Positions 16,997 to 25,297 of a DNA stretch of 38,917 nucleotides are shown here, piece by piece. This DNA comes from CAYQIM01 sp964417555 (GTDB lineage: Bacteria > Pseudomonadota > Gammaproteobacteria > Diplorickettsiales > Diplorickettsiaceae), in assembly GCA_964417555.1 (NCBI GenBank), contig CAYQIM010000012.1, positions 1-38,917 on the forward strand, given 5' to 3'. The position numbers and the translations under genes were made by a program. Position 1 is the first letter of the stretch, and the number at the start of each line of letters is the position of its first letter. Under the pieces are notes generated by a model. The model did no database searches. It saw only the letters and a list, made by a program, of their open reading frames with translations, and was not told where the DNA came from.

Positions 16997-17749
16997 TTAG
17001 CAATATTTTTGAATTAAACTTTCAAGAATAGCGATAGTTTCCGCATCTGGATTACCTGAATAATTATTTGATCTAAAATGCATTTGAAATGCTTGTAAAA
17101 CAGTATGGGTTTGTATGTCGAGGTTTCCTGTAACTTCAATAGCATAACCATACGTCTGCAAATTTTCTTGTAACTTTCTAATATCAATTTCAATATTCTG
17201 CGCAGTAGGGAGTTTTTTTTCATCAAACCAAGCACCAATTCCATTTTCATAAAGCTTTTTCCAAGGGAAAAGAGGGCCCGGGTCTACCTTTCTTCCAGGC
17301 GCTATATCACTATGACCCACAACACAAGTAGGGTGAATTTGATAGCGCGCAATAATGGTTTTAGATAATTCTATGATGGTTTCAATTTGATAATCGCTAA
17401 AAGGATACCAGATACGTCCATCTTCGTTATCTTGGTAGCCTAAGTTAACGATTTCTATACCAATTGAAGTATCATTGAGATTAACTTTTCCCTGCCATTG
17501 GCTAATACCGGCATGCCAAGCACGTTCGATTTCTTTGACAAGTTGAAAAACTTTACGTTCTTTATCGAAAGCTTTTTCCGGAACAAGATAATGTGCGCTA
17601 ACTTGAGTTTTAGGATCGGTTAAGACCCGTAATGATTTTTCAAAATTAAGTGCGGTGTAATGTAAAACTAAAGCAGAAATACGCTGGTTGAAATTGGGTG
17701 AAGGGTGGTTTTTATCAACGATTAAATTATCGTAAATACAATTCGTCAT
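16997..17749 (-). CDS. amiD: AmiD-type N-acetylmuramoyl-L-alanine amidase
   Basis: The 250-residue zinc amidase cleaves the bond between muramic acid and the peptide in peptidoglycan fragments. Residues 25-160 are the Amidase_2 domain with zinc ligands H30 ('LVLHYTA'), H146 ('VGHSDIAPGRKVDPG') and D156, and the likely catalytic E99 ('GIEI'). 'VSAHYLVP', 'AWHAGIS' and 'DPGPLFPWKKL' follow E. coli AmiD closely. Residues about 185-248 form a peptidoglycan-binding helical domain. E. coli AmiD is an outer-membrane lipoprotein; no signal peptide or lipobox is present here, so the product looks cytoplasmic unless the N-terminus is mis-set. It lies 24 bases after the host-attachment gene on the same strand. 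Confidence 0.9.
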   Translation of the reverse strand: MTNCIYDNLIVDKNHPSPNFNQRISALVLHYTALNFEKSLRVLTDPKTQVSAHYLVPEKAFDKERKVFQLVKEIERAWHAGISQWQGKVNLNDTSIGIEIVNLGYQDNEDGRIWYPFSDYQIETIIELSKTIIARYQIHPTCVVGHSDIAPGRKVDPGPLFPWKKLYENGIGAWFDEKKLPTAQNIEIDIRKLQENLQTYGYAIEVTGNLDIQTHTVLQAFQMHFRSNNYSGNPDAETIAILESLIQKYC

Positions 17750-17773
17750 GCTAACGTTCCTTATTTTTATGGA

Positions 17774-18229
17774 TTATAAAGTATTAGCGCGGATAATATC
17801 CCACCAGTTTTCTTTTAAATAGTCTATCAATACGCTGGTATCCGCTTCAACAAAGTTTTTTTTGATGTTGGCCAATAATGATTGTGCAACCTGTTTATCC
17901 AGATTACTTAGCAAAACTCCACCTACATGGGGTGGGGTACATAGAATAAGCTGTGTATACTCATGGTTATCCAGTCCTTTTTTTAATAAATCAGCTAAGT
18001 TTTTGGTGAAGCGATCTAGCTCTACATCGTGAGGGCTGGAAGGTGCCTGGTAAGCTCCTTTTGCAGAGTGCATGGTTTGATAATGGCCAGGCCTGTCTGA
18101 AATCAAATCAATACCTTTTAGGTGCGCACTGGGATTTTCCAAACTTTCTAAAAGAATTAATTTATGTTCCTTTGGTTCATAAGAATAAATATGGCCTAGG
18201 CTACTATTTAAACTGATAATCCTAATCAT
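17774..18229 (-). CDS. host-attachment (AtsE / PF10116-type) family protein
   Basis: The 151-residue protein resembles the 'host attachment protein' family: 'SSPHDVELDRFTKNLADLLKKGL' and 'YTQLILCTPPHVGGVLLSNLDKQV' correspond to its conserved core. The family was named from a plant-attachment phenotype in Agrobacterium; its biochemical activity is unknown. There is no signal peptide, so it is probably cytoplasmic. It precedes the amidase gene by 24 bases and is probably cotranscribed with it. Confidence 0.7.
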   Translation of the reverse strand: MIRIISLNSSLGHIYSYEPKEHKLILLESLENPSAHLKGIDLISDRPGHYQTMHSAKGAYQAPSSPHDVELDRFTKNLADLLKKGLDNHEYTQLILCTPPHVGGVLLSNLDKQVAQSLLANIKKNFVEADTSVLIDYLKENWWDIIRANTL

Positions 18230-18346
18230 TTTTACTCCGATAATTATACTGAAAGTATAGCATTTCTATTTGCAGGTGAGTTAAATTAGCTTCGAGCAGA
18301 GTATTGTAAGTTACGCTTAATGCGTGTCGTGCTTTTAAGGTAATAT

Positions 18347-19753
18347 CTAAGGAAATAAAGGAGAAGCTTTCCATCCACCTAATAAGGTTTCAATTTTTTT
18401 TCCTAGGCTTAACGCCGCCATATCCTGCCAAGGTTTAGTGATGATCTGTAGGCCAATAGGTAAACCTGCTCGAGAAGTGCCGCAACGAACAGTTAAAGCA
18501 GGCCAACCGAGTAGGTTATAAATATTTAAATAACTAAAATCATGACCTTCAATAAAGGATCGACCATGGTATTTTGCCGGTGTGGCAGCGACAGGACAAA
18601 TAATAGCGTCATAGCATGAAAAAAATCGTTCTAGGACAAAGCGTATTTGATCCAGTCGACATAAACGTTGATTTAATTCAGTGAGAGAAAATTCGCAGCC
18701 GCGTGCAATAGCTAAGAATTCCTGAACTAAACGCGATGCTTTTTTAAGCCCTAAATATTCGATGAGGTTTTTTAAACCTAATCCTTTGTCTCCACCTAAA
18801 AAGAAGGTTTCTGTAATCAGTGCATAAAGCTCCGGTAAATGGGGCGGACAATGTTCTTCAAGTTGTGCGATTTCGGGTTGCAAAACACTTACGGTATGTG
18901 TAATAGCTTGCCGTGTGTCTTCATTTGGTTTGGTAACGCCATTGTCGATATAAAAAGCAACGCGTAGCGATTTAAGATTTTTTAGTAGGGTATTTTTTAT
19001 GGGAACAGGTAGTACATCCGGATCACAGTGATCGGGGCCGGCTAAAATGGGTAAGGTCAAAATAAGATCATCAACAAAACGCGCCATCGGACCATACGTT
19101 GTTAAAGGGCCTAATAATCCCCGTCCATCTTGTGGAACGTTTCCTGTTGAGGGAATCAATCCACGTGTGGGTTTTAGACCGACAATACCTGTGTTATGTG
19201 CCGGTTGACGAATGCTGCCTCCGCTGTCCGTTCCTAAACCTAATACTGAACCTCCGGCAGCGATAATGGCTGCTTCGCCGCCACTGCTGCCGCCTGGGGT
19301 ACGATTGAGATCATAAGGATTTAAGGTTCTACCGTAGCGATCATTTTCCGTTTCATAGGCAATGTTAAATTCAGGCACATTACTAATACCTATTACGATG
19401 GCGCCTGCTGCTTTCAATCGAGCAATTGCCGTTGCATCTTCCGTTGCAGAATAACAATAGCCTAGACTTCCTTTTGTGATGATAAAATCTTTGACTTTGC
19501 AACAGTCTTTGATCGTTATTGGTAATCCATGTAATGGTCCTATTGTTTGATTTTGTGCAATTTTTTCGTCTGCCTTACGTGCTTGCTTTAATGCGTGATC
19601 AGAAGTTAACGTTTGGACAATGGCATTAAGTTTGGGGTTAACCTGTGCTAAACGATGCAAATAAATTTGCATGAGTTCTATACAAGAAATTTCTTTTTGT
19701 TGAATGCGCTTAATTAATTGTTTTGCGGAAGCAAAATAAATTTCAGAACTCAT
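18347..19753 (-). CDS. amidase-signature family hydrolase (GatA-like)
   Basis: The frame has 468 residues from the ATG at 19753 (MSSEIYFASAKQLIKRIQ). An upstream TTG at 19786 would add 11 residues not expected in the family. The Ser-cisSer-Lys catalytic set is visible: Lys in 'GLPITIKDC', and the serines in 'GGSSGGEAA' and 'GTDSGGSIRQPA'. Such enzymes hydrolyse amides. The substrate cannot be told; the absence of gatB and gatC next door argues against the tRNA amidotransferase. No signal peptide is seen. Confidence 0.85.
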   Translation of the reverse strand: MSSEIYFASAKQLIKRIQQKEISCIELMQIYLHRLAQVNPKLNAIVQTLTSDHALKQARKADEKIAQNQTIGPLHGLPITIKDCCKVKDFIITKGSLGYCYSATEDATAIARLKAAGAIVIGISNVPEFNIAYETENDRYGRTLNPYDLNRTPGGSSGGEAAIIAAGGSVLGLGTDSGGSIRQPAHNTGIVGLKPTRGLIPSTGNVPQDGRGLLGPLTTYGPMARFVDDLILTLPILAGPDHCDPDVLPVPIKNTLLKNLKSLRVAFYIDNGVTKPNEDTRQAITHTVSVLQPEIAQLEEHCPPHLPELYALITETFFLGGDKGLGLKNLIEYLGLKKASRLVQEFLAIARGCEFSLTELNQRLCRLDQIRFVLERFFSCYDAIICPVAATPAKYHGRSFIEGHDFSYLNIYNLLGWPALTVRCGTSRAGLPIGLQIITKPWQDMAALSLGKKIETLLGGWKASPLFP

Positions 19754-19841
19754 ATATACGGTTCGCACTTGAACTTTTGGCAGCAACGCCGATCAATTTA
19801 TCTTCCCACGTATTTTTCATACACGCTGATTACATAAATTG

Positions 19842-20345
19842 TTATTTAATAACACCACAGGCAATTCGGCCGTTACCACCGCCTAAGGGTTTGGGCTGAT
19901 CGGAATAATTATCGCCGCCGGCATGAATTATTAATGAATGATTTTTTAAATCGTCAAGTTTTAAGCGAGGCGCTAGTACAGGACTGGTTGCATTCCCATT
20001 ATTATCTACTTGTAAGGCTGGCAGATCGCCTAAATGACCTTTTTGATAAGGCCCAAGATGTTGATTCGTATGTTGGGGATCCAGATGACCACCAGCCGCC
20101 ATACCATTATCAAGACAAGAAGGATTTTGGTGGATATGAAAACCATGCAGACCAGGGGGTAGACCCTGTATATCTGGCGTTAGTAAAACACCTTTTGGTG
20201 TTTGTTTTGCAGTAATAGTGCCAATCGCTTTTCCTAAATCTTGTTCTGCAGTAAGATTGATTGGGATAGTAATGTCGGCTAATGCGGTAGAGCTGATTAA
20301 AAAACAAACAGTGCTTAAAGTATATTTGATAATATTAAACATCAC
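19842..20345 (-). CDS. sodC: periplasmic Cu/Zn superoxide dismutase
   Basis: The 167-residue precursor has a signal peptide (residues 1-23, cleavage after ALA). Metal ligands are H70 and H72 ('GFHIHQNPSC'), H87 ('GGHLDP'), H96, H104, D107 and H141. C77 and C163 form the conserved disulfide. The C-terminal 'GGGNGRIACGVI' is diagnostic. The enzyme dismutates superoxide in the periplasm, which in an intracellular bacterium would help against the host oxidative burst. Two adjacent ATGs (20345, 20342) could start it. Confidence 0.95.
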   Translation of the reverse strand: MMFNIIKYTLSTVCFLISSTALADITIPINLTAEQDLGKAIGTITAKQTPKGVLLTPDIQGLPPGLHGFHIHQNPSCLDNGMAAGGHLDPQHTNQHLGPYQKGHLGDLPALQVDNNGNATSPVLAPRLKLDDLKNHSLIIHAGGDNYSDQPKPLGGGNGRIACGVIK

Positions 20346-20403
20346 TATGCCCTAGAAAGATAAAGTATAGTTAGTATACAACGAATCTAAAGCTTTTTTA
20401 TTT

Positions 20404-22236
20404 TTAACCCTCACGTCCTGAGCGCTTACGTTCATGCTCTTTTAAAAACTTTTTACGTAGATGCAAATGATGTGGTGTGACTTCTAGTAACTCATCATCA
20501 GCAAGAAACTCTAGGGCTTGTTCTAAAGAAAATTGGATATGTGGAGTCAAGATTAGCGCCTCATCAGAACCGGAGGCACGTACATTGGTTAATTGTTTAC
20601 CTTTGACGACATTGACCACAAGATCGTTATCTCTCGAATGGATGCCCACTATCATGCCTTCGTAAACTTCTGTTTGTGGGCCAATTAATAATTTACCGCG
20701 TTCTTGTAGATGAAATAAAGAAAAACCAGTGGCTTTACCGACCTGATTGGAAATCATCACGCCATTCGCGCGGATGGCTAATGCGCCTTTTTTGGCAGGT
20801 CCATAATGATCAAATACATGGTGCATTAAACCAAGACCTGACGTTGCGGTTAAAAACTCAGTACGGAAGCCAATTAAAGCGCGGGTAGGAATTTTATAGT
20901 CCAAGCGCACACGACCTTTTCCGTCAGAAACCATATCTAATAAATCACCGCGGCGGCTACCTAATTTTTCCATGATACTGCCTTGATGCTGTTCTTCAAC
21001 ATCGACAGTTAAGGTTTCATAGGGTTCTTTTAATTCGCCATCAATTTCTTTTAATATCACTTCAGGACGCGAAACTCCTAGTTCATAACCTTCTCTGCGC
21101 ATGGTTTCAATTAAAATCGATAAATGGAGTTCACCGCGACCGGATACACGAAAGCGATTCGGATCTTCGGTATCGTCAACCTTTAGCGCCACGTTATGCA
21201 GCAGTTCTCTATCGAGACGTTCCCTTATTTGGCGGCTTGTAACAAATTTTCCATCTTGGCCTGCAAAAGGTGAGTTATTGACCTGGAAGGTTATGCTCAT
21301 CGTGGGTTCGTCCACGGTTAAGGTTGGCAAGGCTTCTATCAGATTAGGATCACATAAGGTGTCAGATATATTGGGTTTATCTATACCCGTGACGGCAACA
21401 ATGTCACCTGCTTCGGCTTGTTCGACTTCAATACGTTCTAATCCACGATAACCTAATACTTGTAATATACGGGCAGGACGCGTTTTACCCTCACTGTCGA
21501 CCAACACGACAGGCATGTTAGTTTTGGCAATGCCTCTTTGAATGCGACCAATTGCAATGGTACCCACATAACTTGAATAGTCTAGGGTAGTGACTTGCAT
21601 TTGGAAGGGACCGCTTGCATCGACAGCGGGAGGTGCAACTTTATCCATGATAACTTCAAATAAAGGGGTAAGATCCGTATTAGGTTTACCCAGATCAAGT
21701 GTTGCATAGCCTTGTAAAGCAGAGGTATAGATGATAGGGAAATCTAGCTGTTCTTCCGTTCCCCCCAAACGATCAAAAAGGTCAAAGACTTGGTTAATAA
21801 CCCAGTCAGGGCGGGCACTTGGCCTATCGATCTTATTAACAACCACAATCGGTTTTAATCCCTTAGCGAAGGCTTTTTGGGTCACAAAGCGTGTTTGTGG
21901 CATAGGACCATCAACGGCATCAACCAATAAAAGTACAGAGTCCACCATGGATAAAATACGTTCTACTTCACCACCAAAATCCGCATGGCCAGGGGTATCA
22001 ACAATATTAATGCGGTATGTGGTATCGCTACGTTTATCCTGCCATTCAATAGAGGTATTTTTTGCAAGGATAGTAATACCACGTTCACGTTCTAGGTCAT
22101 TACTGTCCATGACCCGTTCAACGGGTACGGTACGGCTAGAAAGTGTTCCCGATTGCTGGAGAAGTTTGTCAACCAGAGTGGTTTTACCGTGGTCGACGTG
22201 GGCGATGATGGCGATGTTACGTATGTTTTCGATCAT
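20404..22236 (-). CDS. typA: ribosome-associated GTPase TypA/BipA
   Basis: The protein has 610 residues from the ATG at 22236 (MIENIRNIAIIAHVDHGKTT), the usual N-terminus of the family; an upstream ATG at 22293 would add 19 unrelated residues. The GTPase motifs are AHVDHGKTT (12-20), 'DTPGHADFGGEV' and 'NKIDRPSA', followed by EF-G-like domains and the C-terminal BipA domain. It acts on the ribosome under stress and low temperature. The 185-residue antisense frame at 21731-22288 is a coding shadow. Confidence 0.96.
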   Translation of the reverse strand: MIENIRNIAIIAHVDHGKTTLVDKLLQQSGTLSSRTVPVERVMDSNDLERERGITILAKNTSIEWQDKRSDTTYRINIVDTPGHADFGGEVERILSMVDSVLLLVDAVDGPMPQTRFVTQKAFAKGLKPIVVVNKIDRPSARPDWVINQVFDLFDRLGGTEEQLDFPIIYTSALQGYATLDLGKPNTDLTPLFEVIMDKVAPPAVDASGPFQMQVTTLDYSSYVGTIAIGRIQRGIAKTNMPVVLVDSEGKTRPARILQVLGYRGLERIEVEQAEAGDIVAVTGIDKPNISDTLCDPNLIEALPTLTVDEPTMSITFQVNNSPFAGQDGKFVTSRQIRERLDRELLHNVALKVDDTEDPNRFRVSGRGELHLSILIETMRREGYELGVSRPEVILKEIDGELKEPYETLTVDVEEQHQGSIMEKLGSRRGDLLDMVSDGKGRVRLDYKIPTRALIGFRTEFLTATSGLGLMHHVFDHYGPAKKGALAIRANGVMISNQVGKATGFSLFHLQERGKLLIGPQTEVYEGMIVGIHSRDNDLVVNVVKGKQLTNVRASGSDEALILTPHIQFSLEQALEFLADDELLEVTPHHLHLRKKFLKEHERKRSGREG

Positions 22237-22497
22237 GATAGTGTGTACGTTAATGACTGATGTAGGCGAAAAGTGGTTTTTGGCATGACACATAGTTTAC
22301 GTATGCCAACTGTCGTCCTAGCGATTGACCGTATAATCCATTTTTTATGGGTCCGGGTCTATTGCCTAGAACGGCATCACATTCTTCGAATAAATTCAGT
22401 ATGTTCAAAAAGAGTGCATCATAACGCAAAGCCCGCTATTTCCGCCAGCGTGTTCTACACTTAAATAAAGGGTACTGACTGAGGGGGTAGGTTAGCT

Positions 22498-23066
22498 ATG
22501 GGCTCGCTTTTATTACACACATCGACAGTGGCACAATGGCAAGCCTTGGTCAAGGATGCCGAATCGACAAGCCATTTGACCTTAAATCAAGAGCTTGAAA
22601 GTTATCTGGTATTTTTGCTAGATCGCTTTAACCAGCGACCTGAGGTCACAAGCTGTATATTAGCTAGCGAATTTTTATCAGGTTTGGGAAAAAATCCTTC
22701 CAGGCAGCGAGATTGTTTACGCGAGGTGGGGATAAATGTTTACTCTTTGCCGGTTTTTTTCCGGAACAAGCGGAAAAAAAACACGTTAAAATTAAATATT
22801 TTATTGAATTAGGTCAAACGGCTTATGTCCAAGTGGCCAGTTTATCTAAAATGCAATCTGCTTCACTTTATCATGCACTCAGTTGTGGTTTTGTTAGTCT
22901 CATGGAGGTGTTGCACGCCATTCGTGGGTTAAGCGATCCCCTCAACGAATTGACACCTTTGCAGGCTGTCGAATTATGGACTGATGTGAAGAGTCGACAT
23001 GCTTTGACTGTGTTTCGTCGTCGCACTCCTTCATTAATTATCGGCAAATCTTCTAGTAAACATTAA
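22498..23066 (+). pseudogene. conserved hypothetical protein, frameshifted at a G run
   Basis: Two overlapping frames (22498-22812 and 22713-23066) are the halves of one protein. Restoring one base in GGGG (22728-22731) joins them as 'CLREVGDKCLLFAGFFPEQAEKKHVKIKYFIELGQ', which reads smoothly and gives 189 residues. I recall similar hypothetical proteins in other gammaproteobacteria but can name no function. The start has GAGGGGG 10 bases upstream. It is either a recent pseudogene or a sequencing error in the G run. Confidence 0.7.
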
Positions 23067-23120
23067 TTTATTTTTGCTTTATAGGGTTAACTAACGGTTA
23101 GAATTTACTACAAGGAGATA

Positions 23121-23894
23121 ATGATGGCGGTTATCCAAAATCATGAGGCATTAAGACGCTTTATAAGTAATCAACGATTACTTGCTAGTGAAGATAATAG
23201 CTTGGCGGATTTACCAAGAACGCGTGCTTTTTTTAATGATGTGGCGATTCATGATTTACTAGCAAAATTAGATAATGAAGAAGATACCCAAGTGCTGTTT
23301 GATGCGGCATGTACTGAGCTTTTTAAGGTGGATATCGATGAAAAATGTAAAAGTCACTACCGGGAATTTTTAAGACATTACCTGCATCAACATGCTATCT
23401 ATCATAAAAACATCAAGTTTATAATATTTCAATTTGATGAATATGCTTATTATCCCATAGATTCTGAAACAGAATATAAAGTGAATCTTTATTTAAAAAA
23501 TAATGATTTGTATATTGAAGATGAGTTTTTTATCAAAGGATTGGTTAAGGGGCTGGATTTACCCGTAATAAAACCAAAAAAGCATGATTATTTCGTTCAT
23601 GGAAAAACGCAATTTAAAATAGCAATTACTAAACAAAATGGAGTATGGGTATCACAATTATTTCTGTTACATTCCACTCTGGATTGTCCAGACCCTTACT
23701 TTAAAAAGCTTTTAGACGATAGAAATTTTTTACAGAAGTTAATTGATTTTATAAAGAGTGTTTTTAGAATACCGACATCCGTACTACCTATAACGACCTT
23801 CACTTTTTTTAACTCCGCTAATAATGAAGAGGCTCCGTCTAAGGCTAGTCAAATGGAACCGTCGACTAACGTGGTAAGTCCTTGCTCAAACTAA
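23121..23894 (+). CDS. hypothetical protein, no recognised family
   Basis: The 257-residue protein has a good ribosome binding site (AAGGAG, 4 bases before the ATG; a second ATG follows directly). It is acidic and aromatic-rich, with no signal peptide, membrane segment or catalytic motif that I can recognise. The C-terminal 30 residues are polar and low-complexity ('SANNEEAPSKASQMEPSTN'), a kind of tail common in type IV secretion substrates but not diagnostic. It sits between the frameshifted conserved gene and ubiE, upstream of an otherwise standard operon, which suggests a lineage-specific insertion. No PmrA-like box was found upstream. Confidence 0.6.
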   Translation: MMAVIQNHEALRRFISNQRLLASEDNSLADLPRTRAFFNDVAIHDLLAKLDNEEDTQVLFDAACTELFKVDIDEKCKSHYREFLRHYLHQHAIYHKNIKFIIFQFDEYAYYPIDSETEYKVNLYLKNNDLYIEDEFFIKGLVKGLDLPVIKPKKHDYFVHGKTQFKIAITKQNGVWVSQLFLLHSTLDCPDPYFKKLLDDRNFLQKLIDFIKSVFRIPTSVLPITTFTFFNSANNEEAPSKASQMEPSTNVVSPCSN

Positions 23895-23938
23895 ATCAGG
23901 TGGTTAAGATGGGTTGAAGATACTATTTAGCCCTTTTT

Positions 23939-24703
23939 ATGCCAAGTTCCGATATACCAGATTCTCTAACCACCGATTTTGGTTATAAAACTATCCCACG
24001 TGCTGAAAAAACGGCACAAGTGGGCGCTGTTTTTCGTTCTGTAGCTTCAAAATATGATCTCATGAACGATTTGATGTCATTAGGATTGCATCGTTGGTGG
24101 AAAAAATTTACAGTGGAATTAAGCCAAGTTCGCCCAGAGGATAAGGTATTGGATATAGCGGGAGGCACGGGTGATTTAACTCAGTTATTTGCAAAACGTG
24201 TGGGTGATACGGGGCGTGTCATTTTACTTGATATTAATGACGCCATGCTACAAATAGGTCGTGATCGGCTTATTGATAAGGCATTGATAGAAAACGTGGC
24301 CGTGATTCAGGCTAATGCCGAGGCACTGCCGTTTGCTGAGAATCATTTTGATTGTCTAAGTATTGCTTTTGGTCTAAGGAATGTGACGGATAAACTGGCA
24401 GCGTTGCAATCTATGTATCATGTTCTTAAACCAGGAGGAAGATTGTTAGTGTTAGAATTTTCTAAGCCTATACTCAATCCTTTACGTGCCTTATACGATC
24501 GCTATTCTTTCGATTTCCTTCCTAAGCTAGGGCAGTGGATTGCCCATGATAGGGTAAGTTATCAATATTTAGTGGAATCTATTCGTCGTCATCCGGATCA
24601 GGAAGGCTTAAAATCACTCATTCTTGACGCAGGGTTTGATCAATGTGAATACCATAATCTGAGTGGTGGTATTGTTGCTTTGCATAGAGCGTGGAAATTT
24701 TAA
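23939..24703 (+). CDS. ubiE: ubiquinone/menaquinone biosynthesis C-methyltransferase UbiE
   Basis: The 254-residue methyltransferase adds the C-methyl group to the quinone ring using S-adenosylmethionine. The SAM motif is 'DIAGGTGD' (72-79). The signature 'YDLMNDLMSLGLHRWW' (39-54) and the C-terminal 'GGIVALHRAWKF' are typical. It heads the order ubiE-ubiJ-ubiB-tatABC known from E. coli, and its stop codon overlaps the ubiJ start by one base. Confidence 0.96.
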   Translation: MPSSDIPDSLTTDFGYKTIPRAEKTAQVGAVFRSVASKYDLMNDLMSLGLHRWWKKFTVELSQVRPEDKVLDIAGGTGDLTQLFAKRVGDTGRVILLDINDAMLQIGRDRLIDKALIENVAVIQANAEALPFAENHFDCLSIAFGLRNVTDKLAALQSMYHVLKPGGRLLVLEFSKPILNPLRALYDRYSFDFLPKLGQWIAHDRVSYQYLVESIRRHPDQEGLKSLILDAGFDQCEYHNLSGGIVALHRAWKF

Positions 24704-25293
24704 TGCCTATCAACACTTTACTGGCTGCACAAGAAATTATTCTTAACCGCTTTTTACGGCTTGATCCAGAGGCCGCAAAGTACTTAAACCCATTATCTGG
24801 CAAAGTGGCTAAGATAGAGTTGAATAGCTTGAGCCATTACTGGCTATTTAAATCCAACAGTATTTATTTGGTAAAGAATTATAATGGAAGAGTTAATTTA
24901 GTATTACGTGGTTCGTTTTTTGACTTTATGTGTTCAGCCTTTATAAAAAAGGAGTCGGCGTTGACGGCGATTCCCATCCAGGTTTCAGGCGATGTGGAGT
25001 TTGCAAAACAGTTTAAGGATCTTTTTTCAAATTTGGAGGTCGATTGGGAGGAGCAGTTATCGCGAGTAGTGGGTGATGGCATGGCTTACCCGATAGCCCA
25101 ATTCTTAAAAATGCTTTTTCAGTGGGCTAAACAAAGTGTAGCAAATCTTAGTCAAAATATGACTGATTATTTGCAAGCAGAAATGGATTACTTAGTTTCA
25201 GAAGAGGAGTTACAATTTTTTTTCTCAGACATTGATGATTTGCGAGACGATCTTGCACGATTGCAAGCGCGGATAGAACGTTTACAGAGGTAA
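24703..25293 (+). CDS. ubiJ: ubiquinone biosynthesis accessory factor UbiJ (SCP2 domain)
   Basis: The protein has 196 residues from the ATG at 24703, which shares a base with the ubiE stop codon; an earlier TTG at 24691 would overlap ubiE more. The N-terminal SCP2-like lipid-binding fold covers about residues 10-115 ('LRGSFFDFMCSAFIK', 'IPIQVSGDVEFAKQF'). The C-terminal helix ends 'DDLRDDLARLQARIERLQ'. UbiJ organises the late ubiquinone-synthesis enzymes and binds their lipid intermediates. Confidence 0.9.
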   Translation: MPINTLLAAQEIILNRFLRLDPEAAKYLNPLSGKVAKIELNSLSHYWLFKSNSIYLVKNYNGRVNLVLRGSFFDFMCSAFIKKESALTAIPIQVSGDVEFAKQFKDLFSNLEVDWEEQLSRVVGDGMAYPIAQFLKMLFQWAKQSVANLSQNMTDYLQAEMDYLVSEEELQFFFSDIDDLRDDLARLQARIERLQR

Positions 25294-25297
25294 ATTC

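Noticed and set aside
21731..22288. 185-residue plus-strand open frame
   Set aside because: It is exactly antisense to typA, has Ser/Thr/Arg-rich shadow composition and no family features.
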